From assembly GCA_035575235.1 (NCBI GenBank), contig DATLYA010000139.1:1-43075 (forward strand): a DNA stretch of 43,075 bases. The letters run 5' to 3'. Positions 31,571 to 39,893 of the stretch are shown here, one piece after another. Position 1 is the stretch's first letter; each line of letters starts with the position of its first letter. Both the position numbers and the translations under genes were made by a program. This stretch comes from SYOC01 sp035575235 (lineage in GTDB: Bacteria > Desulfobacterota > Binatia > Bin18). The notes under the pieces were generated by a model. That model was not told the origin of the DNA. It did no database searches and saw only the letters and a program-made list of their open reading frames with translations.

Positions 31571-32050
31571 TCACCTCCTTTCCTCCTTGGTCGCGCCGCT
31601 GTCTCCGGCTGGCAGCTTGTGGTACCACCGGCCATGGACCTTCACCCATTTGTCCACCATGGTGGAGGACGCCGGCCGGGAGAGCCCCGGCAAAATATAT
31701 TCCATCCGCAACGCCACCTCCGCTTGATCACCATCTTCTTCTATCGAATGAATTGTGAACGCCGTGAATACGACCGCTGACTTGAGGAGTTTTGTACGGT
31801 AGGCAGATTGCTCTATGATGTCAGGCGCCTCAAGTGCGTACGTTTGTTCCACATCCCCCTTAATTCTGGCCTCCCAATATTTCTTTACCCGCTCCTGCAA
31901 ACTCACAGGCTGTCTGTCGCATCCACATGCTAGCACACTCAGCGCGTAGACCGCAAACAGAAGCGCCCTGGCATACCAAGCTAGATCAAGCAAGTAACAG
32001 CAGCCTTTATTATGCGTCTGGGGTACTTTTGTCAAGAGCAAAGCCGCCAT
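31571..32050 (-). CDS. Small putative lipoprotein
   Basis: The 159-residue frame includes a hydrophobic stretch ending LLFAVYALSVLACGCDRQPV, where LAC or CGC is a plausible lipobox, so the protein may be lipid-anchored. The mature part has a SnoaL/NTF2-like feel (VKKYWEARIKGDVEQTYALE, then VDKWVKVHGRWYHKLPAG), which is a guess. The annotated start leaves a long 40-residue leader, so an internal start is possible. The start lies six bases beyond the stop of the FG-GAP gene, so they are probably co-transcribed. Confidence 0.65.
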   Translation of the reverse strand: MAALLLTKVPQTHNKGCCYLLDLAWYARALLFAVYALSVLACGCDRQPVSLQERVKKYWEARIKGDVEQTYALEAPDIIEQSAYRTKLLKSAVVFTAFTIHSIEEDGDQAEVALRMEYILPGLSRPASSTMVDKWVKVHGRWYHKLPAGDSGATKEERR

Positions 32051-32056
32051 ATCGCT

Positions 32057-33316
32057 TCACCGCCACGCCCAAGCGAGAATTCTTCCCTGACTCCCTCCAC
32101 TGAAGTTGCCGATGACGAGTTCTTGCCGTGAGCCGTCAACCGGTAGAGGGCGCAGCTTCTCGTTGCGCAATCCTTGGGCGTCGGTAAGGGTGAAATTCTG
32201 TCGTTCACTCCATACACCATCGGCTTGTCGGCTATAAACTTGCATGTGGCCAGTATACATACCCATAGCGACAATCTCTTTTTGTCCATCTCCGTCGAGG
32301 TCTGCGGCAGTCACGCCGCAGACCCAGGAAACCTGCGGTAATCCTTGAGATATATTCTCCCAGCGCTTTCCATCCCACCGGTAGACGCGCGGTCCGGCGT
32401 TTTGACGGATCGGCGCCCCACCCGCCCCGAACACCAGTTCATCTTTGCCATCGCCGTCGAGGTCGGCCAATTGCACGGTCCAGGCAATGGTAAATTCAGG
32501 GAGTCCTTCGGTCGCCGCCTTCCACTTGCCCACACCATCACTTAACCAGGCAAAGTGCGGACGTTGATCAATCAAACTGCCGACGGCAAGATCCGGGACG
32601 CCGTCGCCGTTCACCTCTCCAACCGCAAGGTCATCGCCAAAGAGTCCTTCACTTGTGGGAATCTCATAGGCGCGCCAGCCTGAGGGCTCATTCCAGAACA
32701 CCACAAGACCGTCAGTTTTCATTTTCGCCTGCAACGAGGGGGCCTCTGCAAGCGCCACCAAATCAGTACGGCCATCGTTGTTCAGGTCAGCGGCAAGAAT
32801 CGACCGCGTGTGCATAGTCATCATCTCTGTGGGAAGATCCTTACGCTCTTCCCAAGGCCCACAGGGTCCACGGGTGCGACTGCGCAAGAGGCGAATGCCA
32901 GTTTCATGCATCGCCAGTGCGATGTCCAGCACTCCATCGCCGTCAAAATCCGCCACTGCGACACCGCCATAGATATAGGTTTGTTGCTCCGGAAACCCGC
33001 CCCACACCACCCTCGTACAGGCCGGCTCCCATCTATCCCCACGCCGAAGAAAAATATGCGGCCATGGCTCTTCGCTCTTCCGCGGCGGGGCGGTAATGAG
33101 ATCACGCACTCCGTCCCCATCCATATCAGCAAAGGTGAAATCTTGCCGCCATTCCTGTCCTTGGGGCAGCCCTTCAGAGACGAGCACGAGGCCGCGCGGT
33201 TGGGATTGCATCGGCGGCAGAAAAGAGGGAAACCGGCGTGTTTGTAGTAACCACCATGCTCCCGCGGCAACGATGACAAGGCTCACCACAACTCCCACGA
33301 TCAACTGCATTCTCAT
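32057..33316 (-). CDS. FG-GAP/VCBS-repeat membrane-anchored protein
   Basis: The 419-residue protein (ATG at 33316, MRMQLIVGVVVSLVIVAAGA) is anchored by one N-terminal membrane helix. It then shows repeated calcium-type FG-GAP blades: DFTFADMDGDGVRDLITAPP, AVADFDGDGVLDIALAMHE, ILAADLNNDGRTDLVALAEA, LAVGEVNGDGVPDLAVGSL, QLADLDGDGKDELVFGAG and TAADLDGDGQKEIVAMGMY. Six or seven blades make a propeller facing the periplasm. A longer start at 33364 is possible but has no clear ribosome site. A role in binding glycan or calcium is inference. It is encoded between the export permease and the small lipoprotein. Confidence 0.85.
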   Translation of the reverse strand: MRMQLIVGVVVSLVIVAAGAWWLLQTRRFPSFLPPMQSQPRGLVLVSEGLPQGQEWRQDFTFADMDGDGVRDLITAPPRKSEEPWPHIFLRRGDRWEPACTRVVWGGFPEQQTYIYGGVAVADFDGDGVLDIALAMHETGIRLLRSRTRGPCGPWEERKDLPTEMMTMHTRSILAADLNNDGRTDLVALAEAPSLQAKMKTDGLVVFWNEPSGWRAYEIPTSEGLFGDDLAVGEVNGDGVPDLAVGSLIDQRPHFAWLSDGVGKWKAATEGLPEFTIAWTVQLADLDGDGKDELVFGAGGAPIRQNAGPRVYRWDGKRWENISQGLPQVSWVCGVTAADLDGDGQKEIVAMGMYTGHMQVYSRQADGVWSERQNFTLTDAQGLRNEKLRPLPVDGSRQELVIGNFSGGSQGRILAWAWR

Positions 33317-33441
33317 ATCAATTGTCCGCCTCGCCGACAATCGCACCGCCGGTTCCGACCGCATGCGTGTATCATAACCTCAACGTCCTGTATAGAGAGG
33401 AACACGAGATTGCCATGTGGAAAACAATCACAATTTGTTAT

Positions 33442-33477
33442 AAATCTTCCCTTGCCCATGCTCTAGAGTGAAGATTT
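33442..33477. repeat. Inverted repeat between permease and FG-GAP genes
   Basis: AAATCTTC (33442-33449) and GAAGATTT (33470-33477) form an 8-base inverted repeat with a 20-base loop, in the AT-rich gap 33317-33492. There is no T-run after it. It could be a weak hairpin or an operator. The gap holds no other recognisable feature. Confidence 0.35.
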
Positions 33478-33492
33478 TCCCTCTACAGCCCC

Positions 33493-34329
33493 CTATAGCA
33501 CGTCAGCAAAGCCAGGCTCCAGCTTACCGAACAATATGCTGCCCACGATCCAGGCCGCCGCCGCCCACATGAACAACGGCGCAAGGTCGCCGAAGGATGG
33601 ACTCACGCCGTTGAGGAGCACTGCACGGTAACCCGAGACAAGCGGAGTAAGAGGATTCCAGGAATACAAGAAAGATAATCGTTCCGGCACGTAGGAGGGG
33701 GGGTATACAATGGGAGTGAAGTAAAACCAGATCGTCAGTCCGATCTGCAGCACTTGCATCGTATCACGCAGAAAGGTATAGAAGCTCGCAGCTACCAGCC
33801 CCAAGCCAAGCGCGAGCGCTGATTGAAGCACAAGAAGCACCGGCAAAAAGGACAACGTCATCCAGGAGAACCGATCGATGACCAGCAGCGCCGCCAGAAA
33901 TACGCCAAGACCGACAAGAAGATTCACCACACTGGCGACGACACTGCCGACGACGAGTACGGCTGCCGGGAAACGCATTCCTTTCACTACGCTCGCGTGG
34001 TCCACCACCGCAGTCGTCGCCCTTGTGACGCCTTCTTGAAAGGCTAACCAGGGCAACAAACCCGCAAGTAAATACAGAGCAAAGCCTCCGCTTCCACTCG
34101 TCTCAGGAAATCTTACCTGGAGAATCCAGGAAAATACGACAAGATACACCGCAAGGTGCACGAGAGGGTGGAGTAACATCCATACCACGCCAAGAGCTGA
34201 TCCGGCGTAACGCGTGCGCAAGTCGCGTCGTATGACCCCGCCGACCATCACCCGGTGTCGCCAGATCTGCATCACGGTGCGTATAGGGGCCATAGCGTTG
34301 TTACCCTGAACGCTTCCTGTACAGAGCAT
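33493..34329 (-). CDS. wzm: ABC-2 type polysaccharide export permease (Wzm-like)
   Basis: The 278-residue protein is a six-helix inner-membrane permease. The N-terminal IRRDLRTRYAGSALGVVWML is the characteristic amphipathic interface helix. Membrane segments include LAVYLVVFSWILQV, FALYLLAGLLPWLAF, LLVGLGVFLAALLVID and the C-terminal LFMWAAAAWIVGSILFGKL. The motif FYFTPIVYPPSYVPE is typical of the family. It pairs with the Wzt-like ATPase at 28837-30027 to export a lipid-linked glycan. The ATG at 34329 follows AAGGATGG, and the TMTC-like gene ends 21 bases earlier, so it is probably in one transcript with it. Confidence 0.92.
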   Translation of the reverse strand: MLCTGSVQGNNAMAPIRTVMQIWRHRVMVGGVIRRDLRTRYAGSALGVVWMLLHPLVHLAVYLVVFSWILQVRFPETSGSGGFALYLLAGLLPWLAFQEGVTRATTAVVDHASVVKGMRFPAAVLVVGSVVASVVNLLVGLGVFLAALLVIDRFSWMTLSFLPVLLVLQSALALGLGLVAASFYTFLRDTMQVLQIGLTIWFYFTPIVYPPSYVPERLSFLYSWNPLTPLVSGYRAVLLNGVSPSFGDLAPLFMWAAAAWIVGSILFGKLEPGFADVL

Positions 34330-34350
34330 CAGTCCATCCTTATTTTTTTG

Positions 34351-36027
34351 TTATTTTCTCGCTTCGCGAGCCTGCGCTTCAGCTGCTCCACGCGCTTGCG
34401 CCACGGCCTTGAGGCCCGTGTACGTCACGGCGGCCTTAGGATTCAGCGCCATCGCCTGTTTAAAGTGACTTTCCGCCTCATCAAGATTTTTTAACGCGAG
34501 TTTCACCCAGCCAAGTAAATACTGCACCCGAAAACTGCGCGCGTTAATCGCCTGCGCCTGCAGCGCATACGCGAGCGCCTGGCCATACTGTTTCTTTTGA
34601 AAAGCAATTTCACCGAAGCCGGCAAGCGCGTCGACATGCATGGGCGCCAGGGCCAAGACTTTAGTAAACTCCTGCTCCGCCTCTTCAACGCGCTTTTGTC
34701 GGAGCAACACGCCGGCCAAGTTATAATGAGCGCGGACGCAACGAGGCGCAGTTTGTGCAGTTCTTGTCCACAGCGTCTCCTCATTCGCCCAGTCTTGATT
34801 ACGCCAGCGGATGCGGAATCCCGCAAGCACCAGCAGGACAATGACAACGCCATAGACGACTATATTTCGTCCGGCCCAGGCCGCAGCAGTCGACTTTGTG
34901 CTGCAGGCGGCGTCAAGAAGCACGCCGCAAATCAGAGCAAAGCCAAACAGCGGCACATACAAATAATGCTCCGCCACCAGCTCCTTTATCGGAATCAGGT
35001 GAGAGACGGGCAAAATGGCGATCACCATCCAGAGCGCTCCATAGCCGATGAGAGGACGCCACCGGCCTAACAGCCATGCGACACTGGCGACAACTCCAAG
35101 TATACCTAACGCCGTCAGCACTTCAGGCTCCAAGAACGAGTGAGAAACAGGAAAAGCGTCGTACGAGTAATCGGCTTGAAGAGTGCGAGGAAAAATAAGC
35201 ACAGAAAGATAGTGCGTCCAGATCCGCGCTACAGTAGCAAAATTGCCTTGCAGGCTCCCGCCATGCCAGGAGGAGTTGAGCACAGTCTTTAAGATCATCG
35301 CCCCCGCAAAATACCACAAGACGGCGACGCCGCAGAGCAGCACGAAGAAGTACAATCCCCAACGCCGACGTAGCGACTCCCAGAAACCTTCCCGGAGGAC
35401 ATCATAGAACCAGCATAAGGCAGGCAGCACTAACACGCTCTCTTTGCTTAAAATGCCTAAGCCATAAACACTGCAAGATAAGAGCAACCACCCCGCACGC
35501 CAAATGTTGTCAGGCTGCGCCTCACGAAACCGGAGGTAGGCCCAGAACGCGAGGAACAAGCACAGGCCGCCGATGACATCGCGGCGGCCGGCAATGTACG
35601 AGACAGAATCTGTTTGTACGGGATGCAACGCCCAGATACAGGCGACAAAGAACGCTGTGCGCCAGCCGCGCACGGCGACAGTCTCCTCATTGCCAGGAGA
35701 AGGACGGTCGGCGTCTTTCGTCAATCGAAGGGTTACCAGGAACACCAGGCACGCTGTGATCCAGTGATATAGCAGATTGCTTGCATGAAAGACCCACGGC
35801 GTCATTCCGGCCAGGCGATAATCAAGGACATAAGACAAAGTGCGAAAGGGTCGGTACCCAAGGCTCGATGGAAAAATCGCCAACCAGGGCTGCGCGGCGA
35901 CCTTCGGCAAGGCGGGATTTGCGACGACGAGCAAATAGTCGTCGAATACAAATTCGCCCGACAGAATATTAGCGTAGACCACACCGATCGCCGCCCCGAG
36001 CGCCAGGCATACGAGGAACTTCTTCAT
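34351..36027 (-). CDS. TMTC-like multi-pass membrane protein with TPR tail
   Basis: The 558-residue protein resembles the bacterial TMTC-like / PMT-superfamily group. The first luminal loop carries the acidic pair in LSGEFVFDDYLLVVANPALP (Asp29-Asp30), followed by YRPFRTLSYVLDYRLAGMTP and HPVQTDSVSYIAGRRDVIGG. About nine membrane helices follow to residue 420. Four or five TPRs follow, for example RAHYNLAGVLLRQKRVEEAE and EAESHFKQAMALNPKAA. Family members are proposed O-mannosyltransferases using lipid-linked sugar, which would put glycosylation of exported proteins beside the secretion operon. That function is inferred. It lies 52 bases downstream of gspD on the same strand. Confidence 0.85.
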   Translation of the reverse strand: MKKFLVCLALGAAIGVVYANILSGEFVFDDYLLVVANPALPKVAAQPWLAIFPSSLGYRPFRTLSYVLDYRLAGMTPWVFHASNLLYHWITACLVFLVTLRLTKDADRPSPGNEETVAVRGWRTAFFVACIWALHPVQTDSVSYIAGRRDVIGGLCLFLAFWAYLRFREAQPDNIWRAGWLLLSCSVYGLGILSKESVLVLPALCWFYDVLREGFWESLRRRWGLYFFVLLCGVAVLWYFAGAMILKTVLNSSWHGGSLQGNFATVARIWTHYLSVLIFPRTLQADYSYDAFPVSHSFLEPEVLTALGILGVVASVAWLLGRWRPLIGYGALWMVIAILPVSHLIPIKELVAEHYLYVPLFGFALICGVLLDAACSTKSTAAAWAGRNIVVYGVVIVLLVLAGFRIRWRNQDWANEETLWTRTAQTAPRCVRAHYNLAGVLLRQKRVEEAEQEFTKVLALAPMHVDALAGFGEIAFQKKQYGQALAYALQAQAINARSFRVQYLLGWVKLALKNLDEAESHFKQAMALNPKAAVTYTGLKAVAQARGAAEAQAREARK

Positions 36028-36079
36028 TGCCGCTTCTTTCCCTCCCCAGACCTTAACCCTGCCTTCTGTTTTGCTTTTT

Positions 36080-38437
36080 TCAAGGAGACCCGGCCTCAGG
36101 CGTCGGGGGGCGCACGCCCTGTACGCGTTCGATCATTCCCTTGAGGCTACGAATACGGCTTTCAAACTCTCCCGTAATGGCGCGCGCTTCCTGGCGGTCG
36201 CGAATCACATGCGGCGTAATGAGAATAATGAGCTCCGTCCGAGAAAGTCGATCACTTTCCGTGCGGAAGAGGCGGCCAAGCACGGGAATATCCATCAAGA
36301 ACGGCACGCCCGTACGGGTGCGCTGAAGTTGATCATCAATAATGCCGCCAATAAGGACGGATTCGCCATTTTGCACCACAACCGTGGTTTCCGCTTCGCG
36401 AGAGGTAAAACTGGGAGAATTGGTATTACCGAACACGCGCGAGCCAACCGCACTCACCTCCTGACGAATCTCCATATTGACCAGGCCCGCCGAGTTGACC
36501 TGCGGAATAATAGTCAGAATCTTCCCAGTATCCCGGTATTGCACATTGTTCGAGATGAACGGATTCGACACGCCAATATTCGTTGCCGTCGACGTCAAAA
36601 TTGGCACTTCCTCGCCAATCAGGATATGAGCTTCCCGATTGTCAGCGGCAATCACATGGGGCGTGGCTAAACTCTTCACCTGTGAGCGCGAAGCGAGCGC
36701 TTTCAGCAGGACGAGAAACTGCTGACGGTCCGTAATAAACCCAAACAGCCCTTGTCCGCCGACATTCACGGCGCGCTTCGCCGAATTAAGCAAGGCGTTG
36801 TCGTCGATAGTGAGGGACCCGTCCGCCCCAACGCTGGCGCCGCCCGTACCGCCCGTACCGCCCGTACCGCCCGTACCGCCCGTGCCGCCCGTGCCGCTCC
36901 CACTGTTTGAGGAGCTCTTCAACAGCCTGCCGAGACTGCCATTGGCAAGCGCCCATTCTACCCCGAACTCCAGATCGCCATTCAAGCCGATTTCAGCGAT
37001 CATCGTTTCGATCAGCACCTGACGGGGAACAACGTCCAGTTTCCGTAACACTTCACGGATCATTTCGTAGTCGCGCGCCGTCGCCAGAATAATCAATGAA
37101 TTCGTAATTTCATCTGCAACAATCCGGACTTCTTCCTTGAAGATGGGCTTTTCACCTTCCTTAGGGGCAATGAGAATCGTTTGCGCTCCGCCGCCGCCTT
37201 CGCCGCCGCCGCCAAGACCGCCGCCGCCAATGCCGCCACCACCGCCGCGCCGACCACCTCGACTCCCAGCGCCAAGTCTTCCGCCTGTTCCGGCGCCGCC
37301 TGATCCGCCCCGCGACGAACTGCTAGTGCGCCCGATTCCTCCAGTCCCCCCGGTCGCACCAACGCCGCCTAAACCGCCCTCGGTTCCACCAACGCCGCCG
37401 ATGCCGCCCACGCCGCCCACGCCTCCGGCGGCGCCGCTGCGGCTGCCCCGCCCTGGGCCGCGTCCCATACCGCCGCCGCCCTCGCCGCCATACAGGCCGC
37501 TAAGCACGCTCGCCAAATCCGCTGCTTTTGCATTCTCAACGGCATAGACATGGACTGTACGGCCGCCGCCTTTCTCCGGCGGCACATCGAGAATCTGCAG
37601 CCAACGCTCTACTTGTGCAAAGACTTCAGGATTAAATCCGATCACCACGATCGAGTTGAGCCGCGCCAGCGGCACGATGAACACGCCGCGCTCTTCCGCG
37701 CTCTTGGGCGTGACCCCGTAGGGCTCCAGCACGCCTTTCAGCTCTTCGCCCAGATCCTCAACGTTAGCGTTCTCAATGTGATACACCTGCGAGCGCAATT
37801 CGCGAAACGTGTTTGTATCAAACGCCGCAACCAGTTCTTTTAACCTCTCCACGTTCCCTGCAAGATCCGTCAAGATGATTAAGTTGCCGCGCGGGTAAGC
37901 AATAACATCGCCGCCGGGAGACACAAACGGTTGGAGCACCTTCGCGATCTCTTCGGCTGAGATGTGTTCGACCTTGACCAATTCAACAACGAACCGATCT
38001 TCCGCTCTCGCGCTGCGCAGTTCACGAGCCGTATTCGTCAGGGGGGCGTGCGTTTTGGCTTCGCCAACCGGCGCAATCTGATAGAGGTCGCCTACTTTCG
38101 TGGCGGCGATCCCTTGACTGCGGAGAATTTGATGAAAGATGGGGAACAGATCGCGTCGGGCGATCTTTCCCGTCGTGCGAATAGTCACCTGTCCTTGAAC
38201 ACGCGGGTCGATGCTATAGTTAATGCCTAACGCAGTCGCCAGACTATGGATAACCTCACGGATATCCGCCCCTTCGAAGTTGAGCACGACGGCTTCATCT
38301 GCATCTGTCGGGGCAGGAGCAGCGGCCGGCGGAGCTGATTCCTGCGCGGGGCTGTTCACCACGTTGCTCACGAGGAGCACTATGAGGCTCGCCATGCTAA
38401 TCCATAGAAAGTGGAGCACGCCCTTCTCCTGATTCAT
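36080..38437 (-). CDS. gspD: Type II secretion system secretin GspD
   Basis: The 785-residue outer-membrane secretin forms the exit pore of the T2SS. After the N-terminal hydrophobic segment comes the N0 domain (LNFEGADIREVIHSLATALG, residues about 53-72), then N1/N2 domains with VIAYPRGNLIILTDLAGNVE. A Gly-rich insert at about 316-416 breaks the third repeat. A second insert of GGT triplets lies at about 514-532. The conserved secretin core follows, with VPILTSTATNIGVSNPFISN, QNGESVLIGGIIDDQLQRT and VPFLMDIPVLGRLFRTES. It overlaps gspC by four bases (ATGA). The Gly-rich tracts are unusual for GspD and are partly built from a 9-base tandem repeat (36841-36894). Confidence 0.92.
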   Translation of the reverse strand: MNQEKGVLHFLWISMASLIVLLVSNVVNSPAQESAPPAAAPAPTDADEAVVLNFEGADIREVIHSLATALGINYSIDPRVQGQVTIRTTGKIARRDLFPIFHQILRSQGIAATKVGDLYQIAPVGEAKTHAPLTNTARELRSARAEDRFVVELVKVEHISAEEIAKVLQPFVSPGGDVIAYPRGNLIILTDLAGNVERLKELVAAFDTNTFRELRSQVYHIENANVEDLGEELKGVLEPYGVTPKSAEERGVFIVPLARLNSIVVIGFNPEVFAQVERWLQILDVPPEKGGGRTVHVYAVENAKAADLASVLSGLYGGEGGGGMGRGPGRGSRSGAAGGVGGVGGIGGVGGTEGGLGGVGATGGTGGIGRTSSSSRGGSGGAGTGGRLGAGSRGGRRGGGGGIGGGGLGGGGEGGGGAQTILIAPKEGEKPIFKEEVRIVADEITNSLIILATARDYEMIREVLRKLDVVPRQVLIETMIAEIGLNGDLEFGVEWALANGSLGRLLKSSSNSGSGTGGTGGTGGTGGTGGTGGASVGADGSLTIDDNALLNSAKRAVNVGGQGLFGFITDRQQFLVLLKALASRSQVKSLATPHVIAADNREAHILIGEEVPILTSTATNIGVSNPFISNNVQYRDTGKILTIIPQVNSAGLVNMEIRQEVSAVGSRVFGNTNSPSFTSREAETTVVVQNGESVLIGGIIDDQLQRTRTGVPFLMDIPVLGRLFRTESDRLSRTELIILITPHVIRDRQEARAITGEFESRIRSLKGMIERVQGVRPPTPEAGSP
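36841..36894. repeat. 9-base minisatellite in gspD
   Basis: Six tandem copies occur on the plus strand: four of CGCCCGTAC and two of CGCCCGTGC. They encode a TGG triplet repeat in the secretin. Because the period is a multiple of three, copy number could change without breaking the frame, so the linker length may vary among strains. Confidence 0.85.
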
Positions 38438-39198
38438 TCCTCCTCCTCTTCCTCCGCCGCCTCATCCGGGTCTTCGTTTTCGTCATTACCGTCGCCGTTG
38501 CGAGCGGCTTGTCTGCGGAGTTGCCGCAATCGTTGCTGGAGTTGCTGGATATTCTGACGGATGGCGTGCGCTTCAGTGGCCGACTGGTTTGCCGCTTCAG
38601 GAAAGCCCTGCGCCGGCACGAATGGTTGCCCTTGACGCGTTTGAGGTTGGCCAGGGCGGCCTTGATTGGCGCGCATGACTGGCGGCATTAATCGCTGTCC
38701 TTGCGCCGCAGTATTACTATCAAGCACAAAGAGCGGCAGGCTGACTTCATCGCCGTCTTGCCCTAGCGTCAAGGTCGCTTGCAGCGGCGCCACGTTCACT
38801 AATTTATACGATCCGAGCGCTTCGCCTTTTCTGACGCGGACTACTTTCCCCCCCTGCGTAGCGTCAGAAAAGAAGGCTTCCTCCCGACCAGAGGCAAGCA
38901 ACACGCCGACTAACTTCAAGTGAGAGGGCGGCGGCACCGTCTCCGCCGGCTTGGCTTCCACAATGGTGCGGCTGCGGCTCGGCGTGAAGAGATCTTTATC
39001 GGCAATCACCTCCGCATAGCGCTTGCCCATCTGGGGAGAGAGCGAAGGGAAGGCAGGCAAGGGTTTTTCCTCCGCAAGGGGCTGTTGCGCGGCGGGGCGT
39101 CGCCCCTCAAGAGGTCGTCGCCAAGCCGCCGTAATCTGCCACATCAGCAGCACGGCGACACCGAACAACACGACATGCAGAAATCTGCGAACGCGCAC
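38434..39198 (-). CDS. gspC: GspC-like T2SS inner-membrane protein
   Basis: The 254-residue protein starts at GTG 39198, overlapping the gspM stop (TAGTG). A single N-terminal membrane helix (FLHVVLFGVAVLLMWQITAA) is followed by the periplasmic HR domain. That domain contains DKDLFTPSRS, then LKLVGVLLASGREEAFFSDA and VVRVRKGEALGSYKLVNVAP, the pattern that contacts GspD. No PDZ domain is present. The C-terminus is a Gln/Arg-rich coiled coil ending in DPDEAAEEEEEE, a striking acidic tail. It connects the inner-membrane platform with the secretin. Confidence 0.8.
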   Translation of the reverse strand: MRVRRFLHVVLFGVAVLLMWQITAAWRRPLEGRRPAAQQPLAEEKPLPAFPSLSPQMGKRYAEVIADKDLFTPSRSRTIVEAKPAETVPPPSHLKLVGVLLASGREEAFFSDATQGGKVVRVRKGEALGSYKLVNVAPLQATLTLGQDGDEVSLPLFVLDSNTAAQGQRLMPPVMRANQGRPGQPQTRQGQPFVPAQGFPEAANQSATEAHAIRQNIQQLQQRLRQLRRQAARNGDGNDENEDPDEAAEEEEEE

Positions 39199-39893
39199 TA
39201 CCCCTCCTGGCCTCCGTCAGCAGGCGCTGCGCCTTCACTGGCCTTCTTCTGCGCAGCGGCTTGAGGCGGTCTTTTTTCCGACTTCGTCGTAAGCGCCGGA
39301 GGCGCGGCGCCTTGCATCACTCCGCCGACTTCCAACGTAATCGTTAAGGGACCGCGATTGCCCGCCTGGGCAAGCCGGGGCGAGTAGGTGCTGCGCATCT
39401 CCAAGGTCGAAACCGCTAATCGCCAGTCCCCATACTCCACGCCGGCAAGAAAATTGGCGACCGCAGGCAGTTCTCCACGGAGGGTCACCTGCACGGTCGC
39501 CTTGCGGAATTCGCCAACCGCCTCATCACGCATTACCTGTGTGGTCACAAGATCAAGTCCACTTTGTGATGCTAATGTTCGGACTCGCTCCTGGAGATTC
39601 GCCGCCGCCACCGAAGGCGTGGCGCCAGGAATCAGCTTTTGCCACGTCGTCTGAAAGCGTTGTCGGAGGAGATTCAGCCGCTCATTGACCTGCGCTGAGC
39701 GCATGTTCTGGCGTTCCATTTTAAAGACGCGCTGCCAGTCCTGTTCGATTTGCTCCTCGAGCGCCGCCGTATACTGCAGGTAAGGCCCAACCACCCCATA
39801 TCGCACGATCACCAGGAGCAACGCCGCGCCGGCCAGACCTGCAAGCAGCCGTTCGCGCGCGGACAGTCTTTGCCACAGTTGCGCTAGGCGCAT
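39198..39893 (-). CDS. gspM: GspM-like T2SS inner-membrane protein
   Basis: The 231-residue protein begins at ATG 39893 (MRLAQLWQRLSARERLLAGL) with one membrane helix (LLAGLAGAALLLVIVRYGVV). It has a periplasmic ferredoxin-like domain: coiled region YTAALEEQIEQDWQRVFKME, then VTLRGELPAVANFLAGVEYG. The upstream in-frame ATG at 39977 would add a stretch overlapping gspL more deeply and is less likely. The start overlaps gspL by ten bases. GspM partners GspL in the assembly platform. It ends in a Lys/Ala-rich tail. Confidence 0.82.
   Translation of the reverse strand: MRLAQLWQRLSARERLLAGLAGAALLLVIVRYGVVGPYLQYTAALEEQIEQDWQRVFKMERQNMRSAQVNERLNLLRQRFQTTWQKLIPGATPSVAAANLQERVRTLASQSGLDLVTTQVMRDEAVGEFRKATVQVTLRGELPAVANFLAGVEYGDWRLAVSTLEMRSTYSPRLAQAGNRGPLTITLEVGGVMQGAAPPALTTKSEKRPPQAAAQKKASEGAAPADGGQEG

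Noticed and set aside
36841..36894. Short tandem repeats that might look like a CRISPR array
   Set aside because: The unit is 9 bases with no spacers and lies inside gspD as a coding repeat.
37137..37547. Long proline-rich reading frame on the plus strand
   Set aside because: It is the antisense shadow of the Gly-rich region of gspD.
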